NCBI GenBank assembly: GCA_963693085.1
Contig: OY856412.1
Location: forward strand, 349,220,457 to 349,284,456
Length of the DNA stretch: 64,000 bases
DNA from: Alisma plantago-aquatica
Taxonomy: Eukaryota > Streptophyta > Magnoliopsida > Alismatales > Alismataceae
Reading direction: 5' to 3'
This document shows positions 45,871 to 60,040 of the stretch, piece by piece. The notes under the pieces were generated by a model. That model saw nothing but the letters and a program-made list of their open reading frames with translations. It had not been told where the DNA came from and did no database searches. A program made the translations under genes and the position numbers. Every line of letters begins with the position of its first letter. Within the stretch, counting starts at the first letter, position 1.

Positions 45871-47062
45871 GAATATAATTATTTTGAGTAAACACAAAAG
45901 ATTTATAATGCATAAAAAGATAAAGAAATCTTTTATTATGGCTTTCCTTAACCTCATGAAGACTATATGCACCCTTTTCCCATGTGGACAGGTGAGAATG
46001 GGATGGCAATACTTAAAATCTATCCCTTGGTAGTCAAGAGTTAATATATGCGTCTAAGGATTCATATTGTCTTTGGATATCATGCAGTCTTAAAGGTTGA
46101 GAGGGTTGTACACTACTAATCTCCATAGGGTATTATCATTGATTATCCTTCCTAACTTGCACCATGTTCCTCTTCGTTTCTCTTTAGTATTGAGCTTACC
46201 TTGGTTTTCAACCTCTTAGACTACGTCTGGTTTCTACACCTATTCTATATGTCTCTAATGTCCTTTTGGATGTTTCAGACCTCAATATATGTTCCTCTCA
46301 TATTCAAATCAAGTGACAGTGTCAATAACCAAACAATAGATTTCAAGAACTAGAAGTCTACTTGTTATGACTGAACATTTGAAGCATAGTAGACAATTCC
46401 CCATCCTCATCTAATTGAATCTCTTTAACTTTATTATTCCCTGACAAAAAGAAACTTTTACACGTGTTATCTTAAACCATCTAGGTGCTATAAATAACCC
46501 TAGAGACATATTAACACATTAGTATAAGTTGGTTTCTGAAGCATTACTTAAAATGTCACCAACAAGATAAAATTTACTTCATTGCTCAGTGTATGTATAA
46601 TTTTCAAAATTACATCTTTAAAGGTGTTCAATCGTTACTGGGGTTATTGATTAGAATGGAAAAGCCATTCTAAGACCAATACTAAGCCTCATACATATCT
46701 TTAGAGAAAGTGGAACCAATTATCCTCTTGAGATCTAGAATTTAGTATTCTATTCATAGTGATCTTAATTTCTACTTTGGTATTGGAAGATAAGTAACAC
46801 ATTATGAATTATAAAATGTATGTATCGTGTTAACATGTCAAAGGTGGAGAAAAATATATTTTAAATTCATCTAGAAAGCATGACATAATAAAAGCAATCA
46901 TCAAAGGAATTTTTTTTGGTAAACTTAATTAACTTATTGTTATAGATACCAGTAGACAAGATTACTAGATATATAAATAGAAACATATAATATAAATTTG
47001 AATTTAAATGTTATAATATAACTTGAGTATGTTTTAAACATCAAAGTATCTCTTGCAATTAT
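45871..47062. other. Mostly unassigned; possible LINE debris
   Basis: The minus strand at 45980-46250 has short readable pieces (TWCKLGRI, TLWRLVVYNPLNL) consistent with the RT-to-RNase H region of the LINE fragment, but not enough to call. The rest shows nothing. Confidence 0.3.
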
Positions 47063-47302
47063 ATACCATACACTTTCATTTAGGTTTCATACGACACACT
47101 TCCCTTTGAATTTGATACCATGCACTTCACTTTAATTTGCATATCGTGCATTACCCATTTTTGTATTCGCATCATACATTTATTTACTTTGGGTTGCATA
47201 CAACACATCCATGTGATGTTGACAGTGTACTCTTTCTTTTTACACGACATACCATGCACTTCGTTTGGGTCATTATACCATGAAATCACCTTTGGGTTGT
47301 GT
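47063..47302. repeat. Degenerate 26-bp minisatellite
   Basis: About nine imperfect units of a 26-bp motif close to ATACCATGCACTTC plus a CTTTGGGTTGC-like half. Unit starts are near 47063, 47089, 47115, 47141 (30 bp), 47171 and 47198, then more diverged units to 47302. Confidence 0.8.
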
Positions 47303-49167
47303 ATTATCCTCAAAATAGTTCAAGAATAATATATCATGGTTGGTGTAAAAGGGAAGAATGAATAAACCAATTTATGATATGATTATATTGTTTTATTATG
47401 ATAAACTTAGATAACCACAAAAGATGTGAAGGAAACACAAATTACTAAGATGAACTCCCTTCATGGTGGATAATATAGTAGGAAATCGCAGACCTAGGTA
47501 GTATGATCACATTACATATGAGAAAATGTTAGGAACCCCTACAATTATTGATGAAAATATGTATATATCATTTCTTTTTCAGGATAAAATTTAGTTTAAG
47601 GGATGTAGATAGAAAAGAAAAGAAATATGATTTAATTGTGGTAATTAATTGCACCTCAAGTTGGACGTGGTTCATCTATGATTGATGTTGCAATTACTGC
47701 TTGTGTGATCGCAGCCATCTCATGATCTCCCTCATCTATAGCTAGTATGGACTTTAGTGATTGCTAGGGAGATAATTCACACTAAGATTGTTATTAGATA
47801 AAACAACAAAAGATCATATCCAAGGAATATTGATGTTAGTAATGTTTATTTGTGATGATAAGTTGCTCGAATAACTACTAGAATGGATGATATTACAATC
47901 TAAAAAAGCCAAAACTTTAATTTCATAATATTATGACTTGAACTATTTAAATCTTAGATGCTTTCTTATCATAAAGAATTGATAAAAAAAATATGAATCT
48001 CTAATTCCAAACTAGTTGATTTGAACATCACTAGAACTATGATGCCTCAAAGAAAGAAATGTAAATTGAAATGTAGTTGTCTATAACACAGTATGTATTA
48101 CATAAACTAGAATATACGAAACTATAGATTTAGTCTAGTTTACAAAAATATGGTTAGATATAGAATAATAAGAAAAATTCATGCTTTGAGGCCCTTTACA
48201 CCTCCTCAAATGTTATGTAGTCTCCCTATGTATGTGAATAGCTTTAATTGTAATCTTGTTGATCATATCATAATTAGTATCATTAGAAAATAGATAATAT
48301 AGTTTTTATTAAGTCTAGTTTGCTAGACTATCATTAACTAGAAAAAGTCATGAGTTGAGGCCTTTTATATCTACTTACATGTTATATAGATAAAGTATCC
48401 TATTAATAGTATTTAATTAAAAAAAGTATCCTATTAATAGTAGAGACATTGAAAGTTAGACATATAATGATAATACTTTATTATACTTTTGGAGATTTGA
48501 AAAATTCTGAGTTGCTATGGGGTGTATTGTTGTGATAATCTGTATTTTAAGGTTTTTGAAATTCTATAAGTCCAAATAGGTTCACAAGATGATGTTTCTT
48601 AATCCAAAAGGTTAATGATTAATACATAATGTCTTTTGATATTAATATTTTATATGGAGATCTGGTTTAATATGAAAAACTTTTACTTGAGTCATGAATA
48701 TATGTTGGATGATGTATACATGTTGTTAATCATTTAGGTAATATGACACAGTGGACCATTTCATAGTCTTATTGAATCAAGTGGTCAAGTGATGGACCCC
48801 TAACATTTGTTAGGATCATATGTATTATTTTGTGTGTGTATGATCAAGAACTGAATAATAGTTGGATTTGATTCAAGGTTTATACACCTATTTATAAGGT
48901 TGTTTGAAGAATTTATTTACATGACTAGATAATGGATTTTTGGAATTTCAATATGAGGGACTATACACTATAAGATCTATGCTTAAAATTTCATTTGAGG
49001 TTGATATCAGAATCTATCAACATTTGCATATGTGATTTATTAATTTAAATAAATTTGTAAAACCTATTTATGTGTTTATCATGTAGTGATGTGGTAACTG
49101 ACTAGTCTCATGTGGGTTGTTTGACAATGTGGCTATCTCTAACTCGTTGATTTCCCCATGATCATAT
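47303..49167. other. Intergenic DNA, no gene seen
   Basis: AT-rich, without recognised coding motifs. A short direct duplication (AAAGTATCCTATTAATAGTA) lies at 48385-48441. Confidence 0.3.
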
Positions 49168-52100
49168 TGTAAAGAGTGGGACCTGATAGGGGATCCACTC
49201 TTTAATGAATTGAAGAATAAGTCCATCCAATTCAAAATAAGAAGGAAAGGAGAATTTTCATTCATTTCTCAAATGGTATACATATCAGAGTATGAAGTTT
49301 ATAAGCAGTGGAAACAAAACTATATCAGAGTTACAAGGTGTATCATTACATAATTGTTCCTCACCATAAAAAGATGGTATGAAAAAGTAACTAGTAAATC
49401 TAATAACATGCACAACCTGTTGCAAAGGGCAACCCATCCATTCCAAACTATCGATGGTTTAAAACCTTGTGTATAGTCTTCATCCATCCTTATCTTCTAA
49501 TGTACCTACACTTGGGTGGAAGGGAATGTCACCCAGAAAATAGGAAGCAAAGGTATGTAGGTCAGTAGGCATGTGTATGTACATATATGAACCATTTTGG
49601 ACATTATATGAGGCTATAAGTACAAAAGAGATGTTCCTATAAGAAGGGGGCTATTTGCAATTAGGTAAGTTCAAGAGAAATATAACAACAGAAATGAGGC
49701 ATATTAAAATTTAGACTACAAACATTATAATAAAATGTCTTTCCGTATCATTTAACTACAATCACAATTTAAAACAATAAACTTTTGCATGCATAACAAT
49801 GTAGACTAAATATACCTAAAACAAGGCTATAACACCAAAGGATCATGGCCTAAATGAAATAAGGGTGGAAACACACACCTTGGGCAAAATAGGTGTGCCC
49901 TTTATAAGTATGGTTGTACATAAGTATCACTATTCTAGATATTCTAGCCAAAAATGCACCATGCATAAATAGAGTGGCAACACTAACATTTTAGTGAATT
50001 TCACGTAAAATGACAATCACGGTAGGAGGGGTCCAAGAACTCATGCTGACAAAATATTTCAATCAACCATAGGAATATAATGTATTAAGATCAGGAAATA
50101 TAAATGTCCAAGAAATTGGATTCAAGTAGAATAACATTTCAAGAGATACCTCACTAAAAAATGAAGGCTTCAGTCAAATAATGTCCAAAATAAAATAGAA
50201 AATTTACATACTTGATCTTCACAACTAAAGCTTAACTGAATGTATATACTTTGTCCACGAAGTTTAGTTTTCATGCTAGGGACATATTGGGTATGTTAGT
50301 CAAACCAAAGAAAACCTATGTATACATCCTAGTGTACCTATACATATTGTTCTTACCCTGATGTAGTCATCTAAGTGCACATTAGGCATTTTTATCTTAT
50401 TAAATGAACACATGATCCATTAGATATATAATTTAGTTCTAGGATCCATCTTAAGTCACATAATATACATATTTCTAGATTATATAAGTGTTGATATAGT
50501 TATGTATTCCTTCCATTTAATTCTTAAATGTTATCTTCTCTCCACAACTTTATGATCCAATATCATTCCTAACCTCATATTCTTTTTCATGTGTATTAGT
50601 GTGTATGCCCATTACATTATCTAATTACCATAAAATGTGTAGACATATATGGTTATCTAGGGTTTTAGATTTCCAACAAACTATATTATTGTTATAATTA
50701 GGTCTATGACTCAATAATTTGAAGTGTTTTCTAAAATGTCATGTCATACACTTCATATTGTCTTAAGTTCAAGGACAATATATTTTTGGCATACTACATA
50801 CATATAAGTTCATTAGTACATCAAGTTTGTCTAGGTTTTGTTATATAAATATGAATCAGTCTTGTATGTGTGGCATTATCATGACCAATACCTTATCCAA
50901 TACGGTACTACTTTAGAAAATCAAAATTATAATTAACAAGGCATATTCATACGTATATGCATGTATTACTAATCACATATCAACACATTATAATCTTTAT
51001 GTATGTATTTACATGTATATATAGATAATGCAACGTAATCAATTGTATTGAGATTTAGGTACTTCGGTTTGTGATTAGTATCCAACAAAGTCTTATTATT
51101 ATGTGTGCACATACCAATGTTTGAATCATAGCTATAGGAGACTTAGATTACTAACATTACTACTATTTAAATTTAAAAAAAGTAAGAGGAACATACCTTT
51201 CGGTAGTTTATTATAGATCTTTGTCTCGATGAATTGGATTTCCTTGATCACATGTTGGTGGTGGAGAGAAGGATTAACAACACTATTCCAACTACTATTT
51301 TCACTAGGCGGAGGGAACATAGGCCATGTGAAGGGGGAAAGAAGATGCAGAAGGAGAAGGAGGAGAGGCATGGCATGGCTAGAAGGGTTATAGGCATCAT
51401 GGTGGAAACATGCCATGACCTCACTTAACTGTTGTTGAACTCTTGGAGTTGTAAACACTGGTTTTAGGTGAACCAAAGATGACAATACTATAAAATGTAG
51501 ATAGAGTGGTGGTGGCTCTGGTGGTAATGGTTTTAAGGAGAGGTGGTCTGGATAGCTGGAGGGATTGGTGATTGGAGTTAGTTTATGCAAGGGAAGAAGA
51601 TGATGTTCAAAGCTTGGTGATGGTGAGGTGGAGGGATTTTTGCTTGATTGCATGTATGATCCATTGGGTATCTAATTCAAGGCTAGGAATGTGAGACAGT
51701 GAGGCTCATGTTGCGATGAAATTTAGTTGTTGGATGGTAACGTTGATGATGTCGGTTGCCATTGATGATCCGCACAGAAGTAAGTCATGTCCCTTATGGT
51801 ATTTGTAGTGTCTGCACCACAAAAAGGTCCAACATAGAATATCACAAGGCATAGAGGGGCACCCTTGGAAATGTCATCGTTGATGCACATACGAACATCG
51901 GATCTGACTACTATAGACTTTGGCAGGAGGGAGGGAGAGACAATGAGAGGCTAGGTAGGGAGGTATTGGCCTTCACTAGGAATAGTTCCTTGTTTGATGC
52001 CCCGAGGTTTCCAATCCTGAACCCTAAACTTGTCGAAGATGTTGAAATAACTGATCAATGAAGTGTGGGGTGTTGTCTCGAAGGTGTCACACTCGACGGT

Positions 52101-52530
52101 TGATCAATGATGAGGTGTGGATTGACAATGGGGGACATTGGATAGAAGTATGTTGTTGCTATAGGTGGGGCATATGTTGATTGACCTACTCCCTAGAGGC
52201 TTTGGGCCTCACCATCAGCTACTGGTAAACCATGGTGGCGGTGGCCCACTATTAGGGGTGAAGATGGCTATCGAGAACCAGGAGGGTGGGCGACAAGGTA
52301 AGAAGGGGCTCGAGGGATGCTGAGGTGTTGGGAATAAGGGAAGAGGAAGGGGAGAAGGGTGTTTGTCTGGAGGGAGAGAGGGTGATGGCATGTAGGTGTT
52401 GATCATTGTGGTTGGCCACACCAATGGAAGTGCAAAGAAGAAGGGATAGGAAGTTGACCAGGTGTTTTTTAGACCCAGTCAAAGTGGATCAGGAGCTGCA
52501 CCAGATCATAAGAAATTAAGTAGGTAACTC
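49168..52530 (-). repeat. Reversed LTR related to the giant LARD-like element
   Basis: On the minus strand it ends CCCACTCTTTACA at 49168, the canonical CA end matching CCCACTCTTTAATA of the giant element. It shares, in order, the segment near 49200-49340, the piece near 50230-50290 (compare ACTTAACCTTGTGGACCAA at 17819) and the CTGATCCACTTTGACTGGGTC-like stretch near 52480. Its own 5' part is missing where a Copia-2-family element begins. The pyrimidine-rich frames at 51132-51653 and 52215-52482 are low-complexity LTR sequence, not genes. It is a diverged subfamily copy. Confidence 0.6.
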
Positions 52531-54591
52531 TATAGGGAAATATTGGCACAGATATGGTAGCGGAAACAAAAAAATTATTGTTGTATTCCCAAGAGCAACA
52601 AGATCACATAAGCAACTATGTAATGGCTAGGAAGGATTTTTTAACAATTTCATTCCTAGTCCTGGAGCAAGTCTAGTGACTATAACTCATTGTAGTAGTC
52701 GTGCACTCCTAGTTGAACTTGGACAATGTCTGTGTAGCTCCTGGTCTTCACCATAGACTGTAGGTTGATTTTGCCCTCCTAGTGGCAGATAATAGCCTCC
52801 TCACCTCTAGAGAAGTCCACAAGGACCACCTAGAACTCATGTTATTCTAGTAGAATAGATAGGAAGGAGTTGTCCCTTCCGTTGGTATACTAGTCACCAA
52901 CTTGCTTTCCCACAATTGTTTCTCCCTTGCTATCCCTCCCTTTAGTTGGTAGAACTTGCTCGGGCTCTCTATTGGTTACCACAACCAGAGAGGACAATTA
53001 TTATCAGAGGCAATTGAGTTGTGCTCTGGGAAGCCCCCAATACCCCTCTATTTATAGGAGGGGTTAGGGTCTTGGTTTCGAGTATGTGTGGGAGTGGAAG
53101 GGACTAAAAGATCATGAATTTTCACAACCTCTAAGAACTGAACCGGTTGGTCAAAAATTGAACATGTTAGTTCAGATGCGAGTCGATAAGTTTGTACTTT
53201 GAACTTATCATTTTGCCATGTTTCCAAATCACATATGAATTAGAAAATTCGAATCCAATTAGTACACAATATGATGTCAGCACTAATCCTTGAAACAATT
53301 AAATTTCTCCACAAACTGGGTGACTCGCCGATGCAAACCGGGCATCTCACTCACCCAATCGGGCAGTTGGTGAGCCAATTAAGTCGGTCGGTTCACTAAG
53401 TGAACTAGTCAGTTTGCTCTCTAATTATGGAAGAACTCAGCCAATTCAATTTCCAATCAACATGACACTCCAAACGCTCATCTCAACACTTGAATTGGTC
53501 AGTTGGGAGTCAAGTAAGTTGATTTGTTGCTTGAATTGAATATTTAAACAGTTTAATAATCAATCCAATAATTTTTCATGATAAAACTCATCTTCTAGAT
53601 GAGTTCCTATGTGTATGAATCTATAGGTCCCATGTCACATTGGCAGTGAATGTCCTTAACTAGCTTACGACATCACAAGCAAAGAGTGCTGCCTAGTCAC
53701 ACATCAGTGCTACTCAAGTGAATGGAAAGTTGGAGAACAACTCCAAGCTACAATTTGTGTAAGGTGTTATAGTGATTGTCTAATTCATTTGTATCTAATA
53801 TCCAGAATGAACTCAAGGAACAAAATCATCATCCTCTCAATGTTCAATCCATGCTCCTTGAACCTAAAGAAGACTATTTGAGATATATGTGACCTCAATA
53901 TCATATATCGATTCACATGTGCATGTGCATGATTTTCTCAGTCTCCTTATCAATTATCCAAGATATCAAGCTCCAGTAGGAGGGACAAATCCCATCTACA
54001 TCACTCATCATCAGTCCTCATGCGTCACATTCACCTAATCACCATCTTTATGGCAATCCTTATTCAGAGTTACATTTGATGATGTCAAAGTATACTGAAA
54101 AACATGTGATGAGTGTAGTGACTTTAGGTTTAAGAACCACAATCACCACCTTCACTATGAGATATGACTATGACCACCAAGTATGGTTCCATGTGTCATT
54201 CTCAAGGTGGGTCTGTTTGATACATTATTCCCTAACAAGTATATGTGTGCTTGGTTTGATATCATGTATCATGACTAATGAGATTCTGTCATCAACCAAC
54301 CCACACTCTAGTCATGTGTGTTACTGATGTCCATCTACTTCCACAATGATAACTGATTAGGGACACAATAATAATGTACATACGCTTAACATCTATATGA
54401 TCTCATACTTAAAGACATGCATCCTTGAGTAATTGTCATTCTTTGTACATTCATCATATTTTCTCATTGTCTCATAACTGAGTGAAACATAATGAGTTGG
54501 AAACTTGTCTTTATTATTATTAATCAAATACTTTATATAATATTTCATCACAATTATCATATGATTGACTCTCTAGGAATATATACCAACA
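52531..54591 (-). repeat. Reversed Copia-2-family 3' LTR
   Basis: 2,061 bp, from TATAGGGAAAT (damaged end) to TATACCAACA on the plus strand. Homologous to 27652-29762 and 35240-37480. A TATA box, CTATTTATAG on the plus strand, lies near 53046-53056. Inverted GATCGG/GACTGAC-type motifs occupy about 53150-53540. Confidence 0.82.
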
Positions 54592-54606
54592 GATTTCCAC
54601 TTGCAC

Positions 54607-57350
54607 TTGGAGCCAATCACCAAGGAATCATATTCTTGTGATCTAAACATGTCCATCATGTTTCTACTATGCAAGTGATAATCCAACCGGTTAGCAATAC
54701 TTTGCTCTAGTTTTTATATTGCATGTTTGTCATCTCTTCACTGTGAGATGAAATCGTCATAATATGCTATCATATATTCCTTTCCAAACCGGTAGCTCCA
54801 TTGTTGTTACAGTATCTCTACTATGTCATCAATGGTTGAAACATCTTCATGTTCATCCCTGTGAACTTGCAGATCCATATAGTATCTATTTTGATGCTCG
54901 TAACACCAGGATAATTGAAATATTGTAGAATAAAATTAATGGTCTGTAGTTTAGAACTCTTCAAACTTACAATATATTTTATATTGCGATCATTCTATTT
55001 GTCATTTAGGATGCTTGCATCAGTGTAACTCTTTACACCCAAGTCTTCCTTGTTTCTATTGTCTAGCAATGCATCCTTTAGATCTTCTCACGTACTAATG
55101 GATGTATTTTAGTGACATTCCAATGACCCTCATTGGAATCTTATGTTATCTTGTCATGTCCAATAAATACAAGATTATGAGATGAGTACATTATAGAATA
55201 CATGATAGATCCAATTGTTGGTTCTATGGTATCTTACTCATGATTTTCCATTCTTTACAAGAATCAAAACATAGGGTTCATGAGAGACTAATCCAGATTC
55301 TCTCTCATTCAATCCTTCATGTTGAACTCTCTCATCACTTTTCTATTGTATGTGCTCATTATTAGGTTATAAAACTTTTAAGAACTATCCCTATCACATT
55401 GGATGTTTCACCTAATCCTTAATTGTTGAAGGTGTTTTCCATGCCAAGTCTTAATATTTAGAGTATTGAGATATTATTCCCCAGTAATATGTGGAATATT
55501 CATATATGTTCCCACTAAATATTTTGTAATCACATATTTCATCTTTTATCTTGATTCAAGTCAAACTCTTTGACTATCTTGTCAAGTCAAAAGATCCATC
55601 TCTATGATGCTTGTTTCAATCTCTCATATTGAACTTTGTATCTTGTACACTTTATTTGTATTAATGAAGTTATAAAACCTTTATATTGTGTCATATACAC
55701 ATTCTCCCAAATGTTCCTTTAAGGAATTTGGTTTTAATCTCCATATGACAAACCTCATAGTCTATACTAGCTGCAACAACAAGCATGCCAATTGGTAAAG
55801 GCATTTCATCAAGTTCAACACTTTGAACTGATATGAAGACCTTTATAACCAATATGTCCCTTTAGGTTATCCATGTTGGTCTTTCTCCCTTGAAAACCCA
55901 AATGCACCCTTGGGTCTCATCCCTTTAGGTGGTACTAGCAAGGTCATACCTTGTTAGTTAACATGAACTCCATAATGGCTTTGGGCCATTTCTCATCTTC
56001 TGGTTGTCAATAGCTTCTAGTTGATATGTTGGCTCATCATCTTATTCCCAACCCATCTGATTTGTTGGATTCACAATCTTTCAATTTCAAATGTTATATT
56101 GGAACTATGAGGTTCTATGTTACATATGGAACTTGAGATTCAACAATAATTTGTGATTCCCAATTGTCCCCATTATACCTTCTTGTTGATCTTATACCCT
56201 TTGAGTTCTTCTTTTACTCCCACTGATTCTTTTAGAACTCAGTTATCATATCAAAAAAATACTTTTTTTTATCAGATTAGGATTAACGGTAGCATTCAAC
56301 AATCATGGTTCATGGATAAACCTTTTCTAGAAACTACTTTCTTTGTGCGGGTTTCAATCCTTAACATGTATCAGGACATTCCTATATCATATCACCTATG
56401 ATGTCTTTTAAACCATTTATGATGGTGTTTTGTTTTAGTGTTTAGTACATATATCCATGAGTAGATTAGAATATTAGATTAAATGATAATCACATCATGA
56501 CCCATTAAAATGTAATTACTTCTTTTTGATACATCATCAAAGTTTCTTAATGCTTTTATCAAAACTATACTTCATTTACAATCTCCTTGAACTCTTCAAG
56601 AGATTCATATTTGTATTTCACCAAATACAAACCCTATATCAACTGATATCATCAGTGAATATAATGAAGTACAAACAACTAGCTTTAGCATTTATTCTAT
56701 AAGATCTTCATGCATAAACATGTATAAGGACTAATAGAATGTTTATCCTCCTACTACATTTAATGAAGGGTATATTTTCATATTTCTCATAATCTAGACT
56801 TCATGTCTCTTATTGTTTCAATAACCAAAAGAGTCTAGTTAATCATGAATATAAATTCTAGAAATGATTTTCTCATATATGTACTCTAGATGGCATTGCT
56901 AAAGATTGTTTGAGTTATCAATTACAATCTTTAGGCAAATAAATAGTCATCTTTAGATCCTTTCATAAAAAGATCACTAGATGTTTGGGCATTGTCATAC
57001 AAGATCACGTCTTTGAAATAGAAACACTAATAACTCTTTATTCATTATCATCCTTGTCATATAAGATGCATAAAGTAAATATTTATCTTATTGGCATAAT
57101 GAAATAGCAGTCTGACTAACTCCATTACATGTCCAAAGGGCTTAGATAAATTTAAATGTAGACTAAAGCTGCAACAACCCTTGATTTGCATGGTCCATCT
57201 TTGTCCTTTTATAAAGGCTTTACTTCTTGTCAGATCATGCACATCACATATTTCAGATCTCAATCCGTTATCACATACCAAGATGAAAAAGTAATCAAAT
57301 TTATCTTGTAATATTTATACCTAAAGTAGAGGCTTCAACCCCTTCGTTCT
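54607..57350 (-). pseudogene. Reversed Copia-2-family pol pseudogene
   Basis: Matches 32545-35226 in reverse. The minus strand shows RESGLVSHEPYVLILVKNG-like sequence near 55310-55250 and RNase H fragments such as DLGVKSYTDASILNDK near 55045-54995. Stops throughout. Integrase parts are too decayed to place. Confidence 0.55.
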
Positions 57351-58125
57351 TCTTTATTTCCTCTAGGAAGATAGGACAATTCATTTTCCAATTTCCAGAC
57401 TAGTGACAGTGGTGACAATTGCCTCTTTTCTTTACTCCTCCCTTTGCCTTGAGATTTAAAGATTTAGGCTTCTGGCTAGCATTAGAACTCTACTTAGCTT
57501 TGCCTTTGCCTTTAAACTTTTTCTTCGTCTTGTTGATCATCATCAAAGACCTGGGCTTGTCTTTCTTCATTTGTGCCTCAATTTTTCTCAACATTCCCAA
57601 TAACTCTATCAATGGCTTTTCAAATTCATTCATATTGTAGTTCATGATAAACTGATTGTATGACTCTAGTAGAGACTATAAAATCTCATCAGTGGCCAAC
57701 TCATGACCTAATGAGCTTGAGTACATGAGGACCTACTGGAACTCCTCCTACCATGTTGCATTTGAACAACACCATAGAGACATCATATCTCTCTTGTCTA
57801 GCCTAATCTTAGAATATGTTCTTAAGATGTGTGACCATCTCAATAATATCCATGTTCTCATACTACCTCTACAACTCATAGTTCATGGAGCATAGCATCA
57901 TACACTTGACATCGATGACATCTTCAGTATGCTTCTTGTAAGCATCCTTATCATCCTTAGATGCATTGGGAAGGGGTTCATCTGGATCTAGTATCTCCAG
58001 GACATAGATCTTGTTCTCCTATGTGAGAATGGTTCTCAACATGTTGAACCAATAGTGGAGTTGTTCCCATTTTTGTCCTTCTCAAGGACCGATCATAGAG
58101 AAAAGTTGTTGTTATTTGTTTCCAT
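57351..58125 (-). pseudogene. Reversed Copia-2-family gag pseudogene
   Basis: Starts at ATG 58125-58123 (MEINNNNNFSL, then a stop, then VLEKDK), parallel to Copia-2 gag. The capsid region continues through IYVLEI-DPDEPLP near 57980 and DVIDVKCMML near 57900. The knuckle reads NCHHCH-SGNWKMNC near 57380-57425, where the His is Asn and a stop interrupts. Inactive. Confidence 0.75.
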
Positions 58126-58676
58126 TTGACTCTACAAAAGAATTTACAATTTTTTCAAGAAATCATTTTGATTTTATTTTATATTATTAAAATTGACGGT
58201 GTTAATTAGGTCTTTAATTAGCTATTGCTCTCATTATTTTGATCAAATTGATAACCCTCAATTATCAATTGGAAAGTTTGTAGTGAACAATCTCCTAATG
58301 AGCCAATATCTAAAATGATTCAATTATTACTCAGCCAATGCCAGAGTCCATAATTAAAGATTAAGGTAGGCAACATTTTCCAATTGCATCTTATGCAATT
58401 CTTGGATAGATAATATGTGAAACTCTTTGCCATAATTATCTGTATACTTCTAATACTTAATCTCATTAAGACCGCACAGCTAACCCCGACCTCAAAGCCA
58501 ATACAAAAATAATGTACCCCACTTGAAGGACCCACATCATTACCATCACACTTCCATGAGATAGACAGTGCACCACCCTTGGTGTGCTCACTCTTAGTCA
58601 ATCAAGCTTTTCATGTGTGTTTCTAATGGAAAGCATCTTAGACTTAATATGTTAGATTGAGGGATTTTATACATAT

Positions 58677-58709
<33 letters not shown>

Positions 58710-59456
58710 AATCACCACATACTAGTACATATCACATACACGCTACATCCCACAACATAAACTTGTAATATAAAACAAAATGTAATGGTTATGGCCATAT
58801 ATATTGTAATTCCTTAGAGTCACAAGGAATTACTACCACCTAGATCAAAATCACATCACATGCATGAACCTATTGTTCGTGTAGATTTGTGCTTGTCAAT
58901 CTGGGTTGATCAGTTCAACCCTTGAACTACCTATTGGTCAGTCAGTTGGTCACTTAAACAATCGGTTGGCCTCTTATCCAACCAATGTTTGGACACCTCC
59001 AAACAGTCAGTTGGATCCACCCTCCGGTCAGTTCACTCCTCCTTCAGTCTGCCCTCTTCGATCCTCCAACCAGTCGGCTCATCATGTGAAGCAGTCGACT
59101 CATCTGACGTCGATCATCATCTTCGTTGTTGCAAGAAAGGAAACTATCCTATTTCTATTAAACTTATTACATGGTAATGAGAAACCTCGAGTTGCATTCT
59201 AGGGGAGCAAAGGTAGTAAATAATTAACTTTTACATTGGGAAGAAGAAGGTGAGGCTCAATATGCAAACTGAGATAAAATAGGAATAAAACCAAACCATT
59301 CAAATACACATATATATTAGGGTTATTGGCCACCATGCTACACATCCACCATCAAAACTCACTTTTAGGGTGACAGATGTAAATTACATATATATATATA
59401 CATGTATATATATATGTACATGTATATATATATATGTATATATATATATAGAGAGA
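58126..59456 (-). other. Leader of the reversed Copia-2-family element
   Basis: Noncoding. The TA microsatellite at 58678-58708 is the uninserted version of the MITE 1 site. 58900-59110 repeats CAGTCAGTTGG/CAGTCGACTC-type motifs. 59330-59385 matches Copia-2 at 29945-30020. A frame at 58906-59202 lies in the motif array and another crosses the TA repeat. Neither is a gene. Confidence 0.6.
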
Positions 59457-59464
59457 GAGAGAGA

Positions 59465-59849
59465 GATTCAGGCTAGAATACACTCGAGTGTACAGATCGA
59501 ACAAATACACTCAAGTGTGTTTGCATATCAAGACTATTTCTTACAAAATGTAAACCACTGATCTTCACCATCATACTATAACTAGGCCACATAAATTTTG
59601 AGCCCATTTGGATGAGTGTAAGTCACTCATCCAAGGGAAACAAAATCGACATGCAAAACTAATCATAATGCATCATTTTTGCGGTCTTTATAACATGACC
59701 CATAAATGTCCAAATGTGCTCAAATTTTGCGTATGAGCTATTCACAACATGTTTAAGAAGATCAATGTATTATATTTTTGAAAAGAATATTGCATCATGA
59801 AACACTACTTGAGTGTTTCTGCTCCAAATACACTAGAGTGTATTCTAGC

Positions 59850-59856
<7 letters not shown>
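59465..59856 (-). mobile_element. TA-targeting MITE, copy 2
   Basis: Terminal repeats at 59465-59492 and 59829-59856 with core TAGAATACACTCGAGTGTA (CTAGAGTG on the right). Opposite orientation to copy 1, judged by the internal sequence (TTTGAGCCCATTTGGAT is shared). Flanked by a GA run and TA repeats on the left, and by CT then TA repeats (59857-59931) on the right. No coding capacity. Confidence 0.8.
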
Positions 59857-59924
<68 letters not shown>

Positions 59925-60040
59925 CGAGTCCAATGAAGTAACACCCATTCCCTTACGCCCTCTTGCTCTGGCGATTAGGGTTCCGTAAGTAGTGGACGTC
60001 CACCCCCTTTAGATTAGGGTTTTCCCTTGCAGGTTCAAGC

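Larger units (their letters stand above)
52531..59456 (-). mobile_element. Reversed Copia-2-family element, 5' LTR not visible
   Basis: Minus orientation. 3' LTR at 52531-54591, polypurine tract, decayed pol, gag remnant, and a leader that matches the Copia-2 leader up to the TA microsatellite near 59385-59456. No 5' LTR or primer site is found before the MITE and LINE take over, so it is either truncated or interrupted by the LINE with the remainder beyond the window. It inserted into the reversed giant-type LTR. Confidence 0.8.

Noticed and set aside
49150..49168. Possible primer-binding site beside the reversed giant-type LTR
   Set aside because: The adjacent ATATGATCATGG only weakly resembles TGGTATCAGAGC, so this end is more likely a flank than an internal junction.
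51132..51653. 173-codon Pro/Ser/Leu-rich minus-strand frame, at first sight a secreted or proline-rich protein
   Set aside because: Low-complexity pyrimidine-rich sequence inside a diverged LTR; the equivalent LTR region elsewhere has no matching frame.
59370..59561. 63-codon plus-strand frame
   Set aside because: Translation of TA and GA microsatellites running into the MITE terminal repeat.
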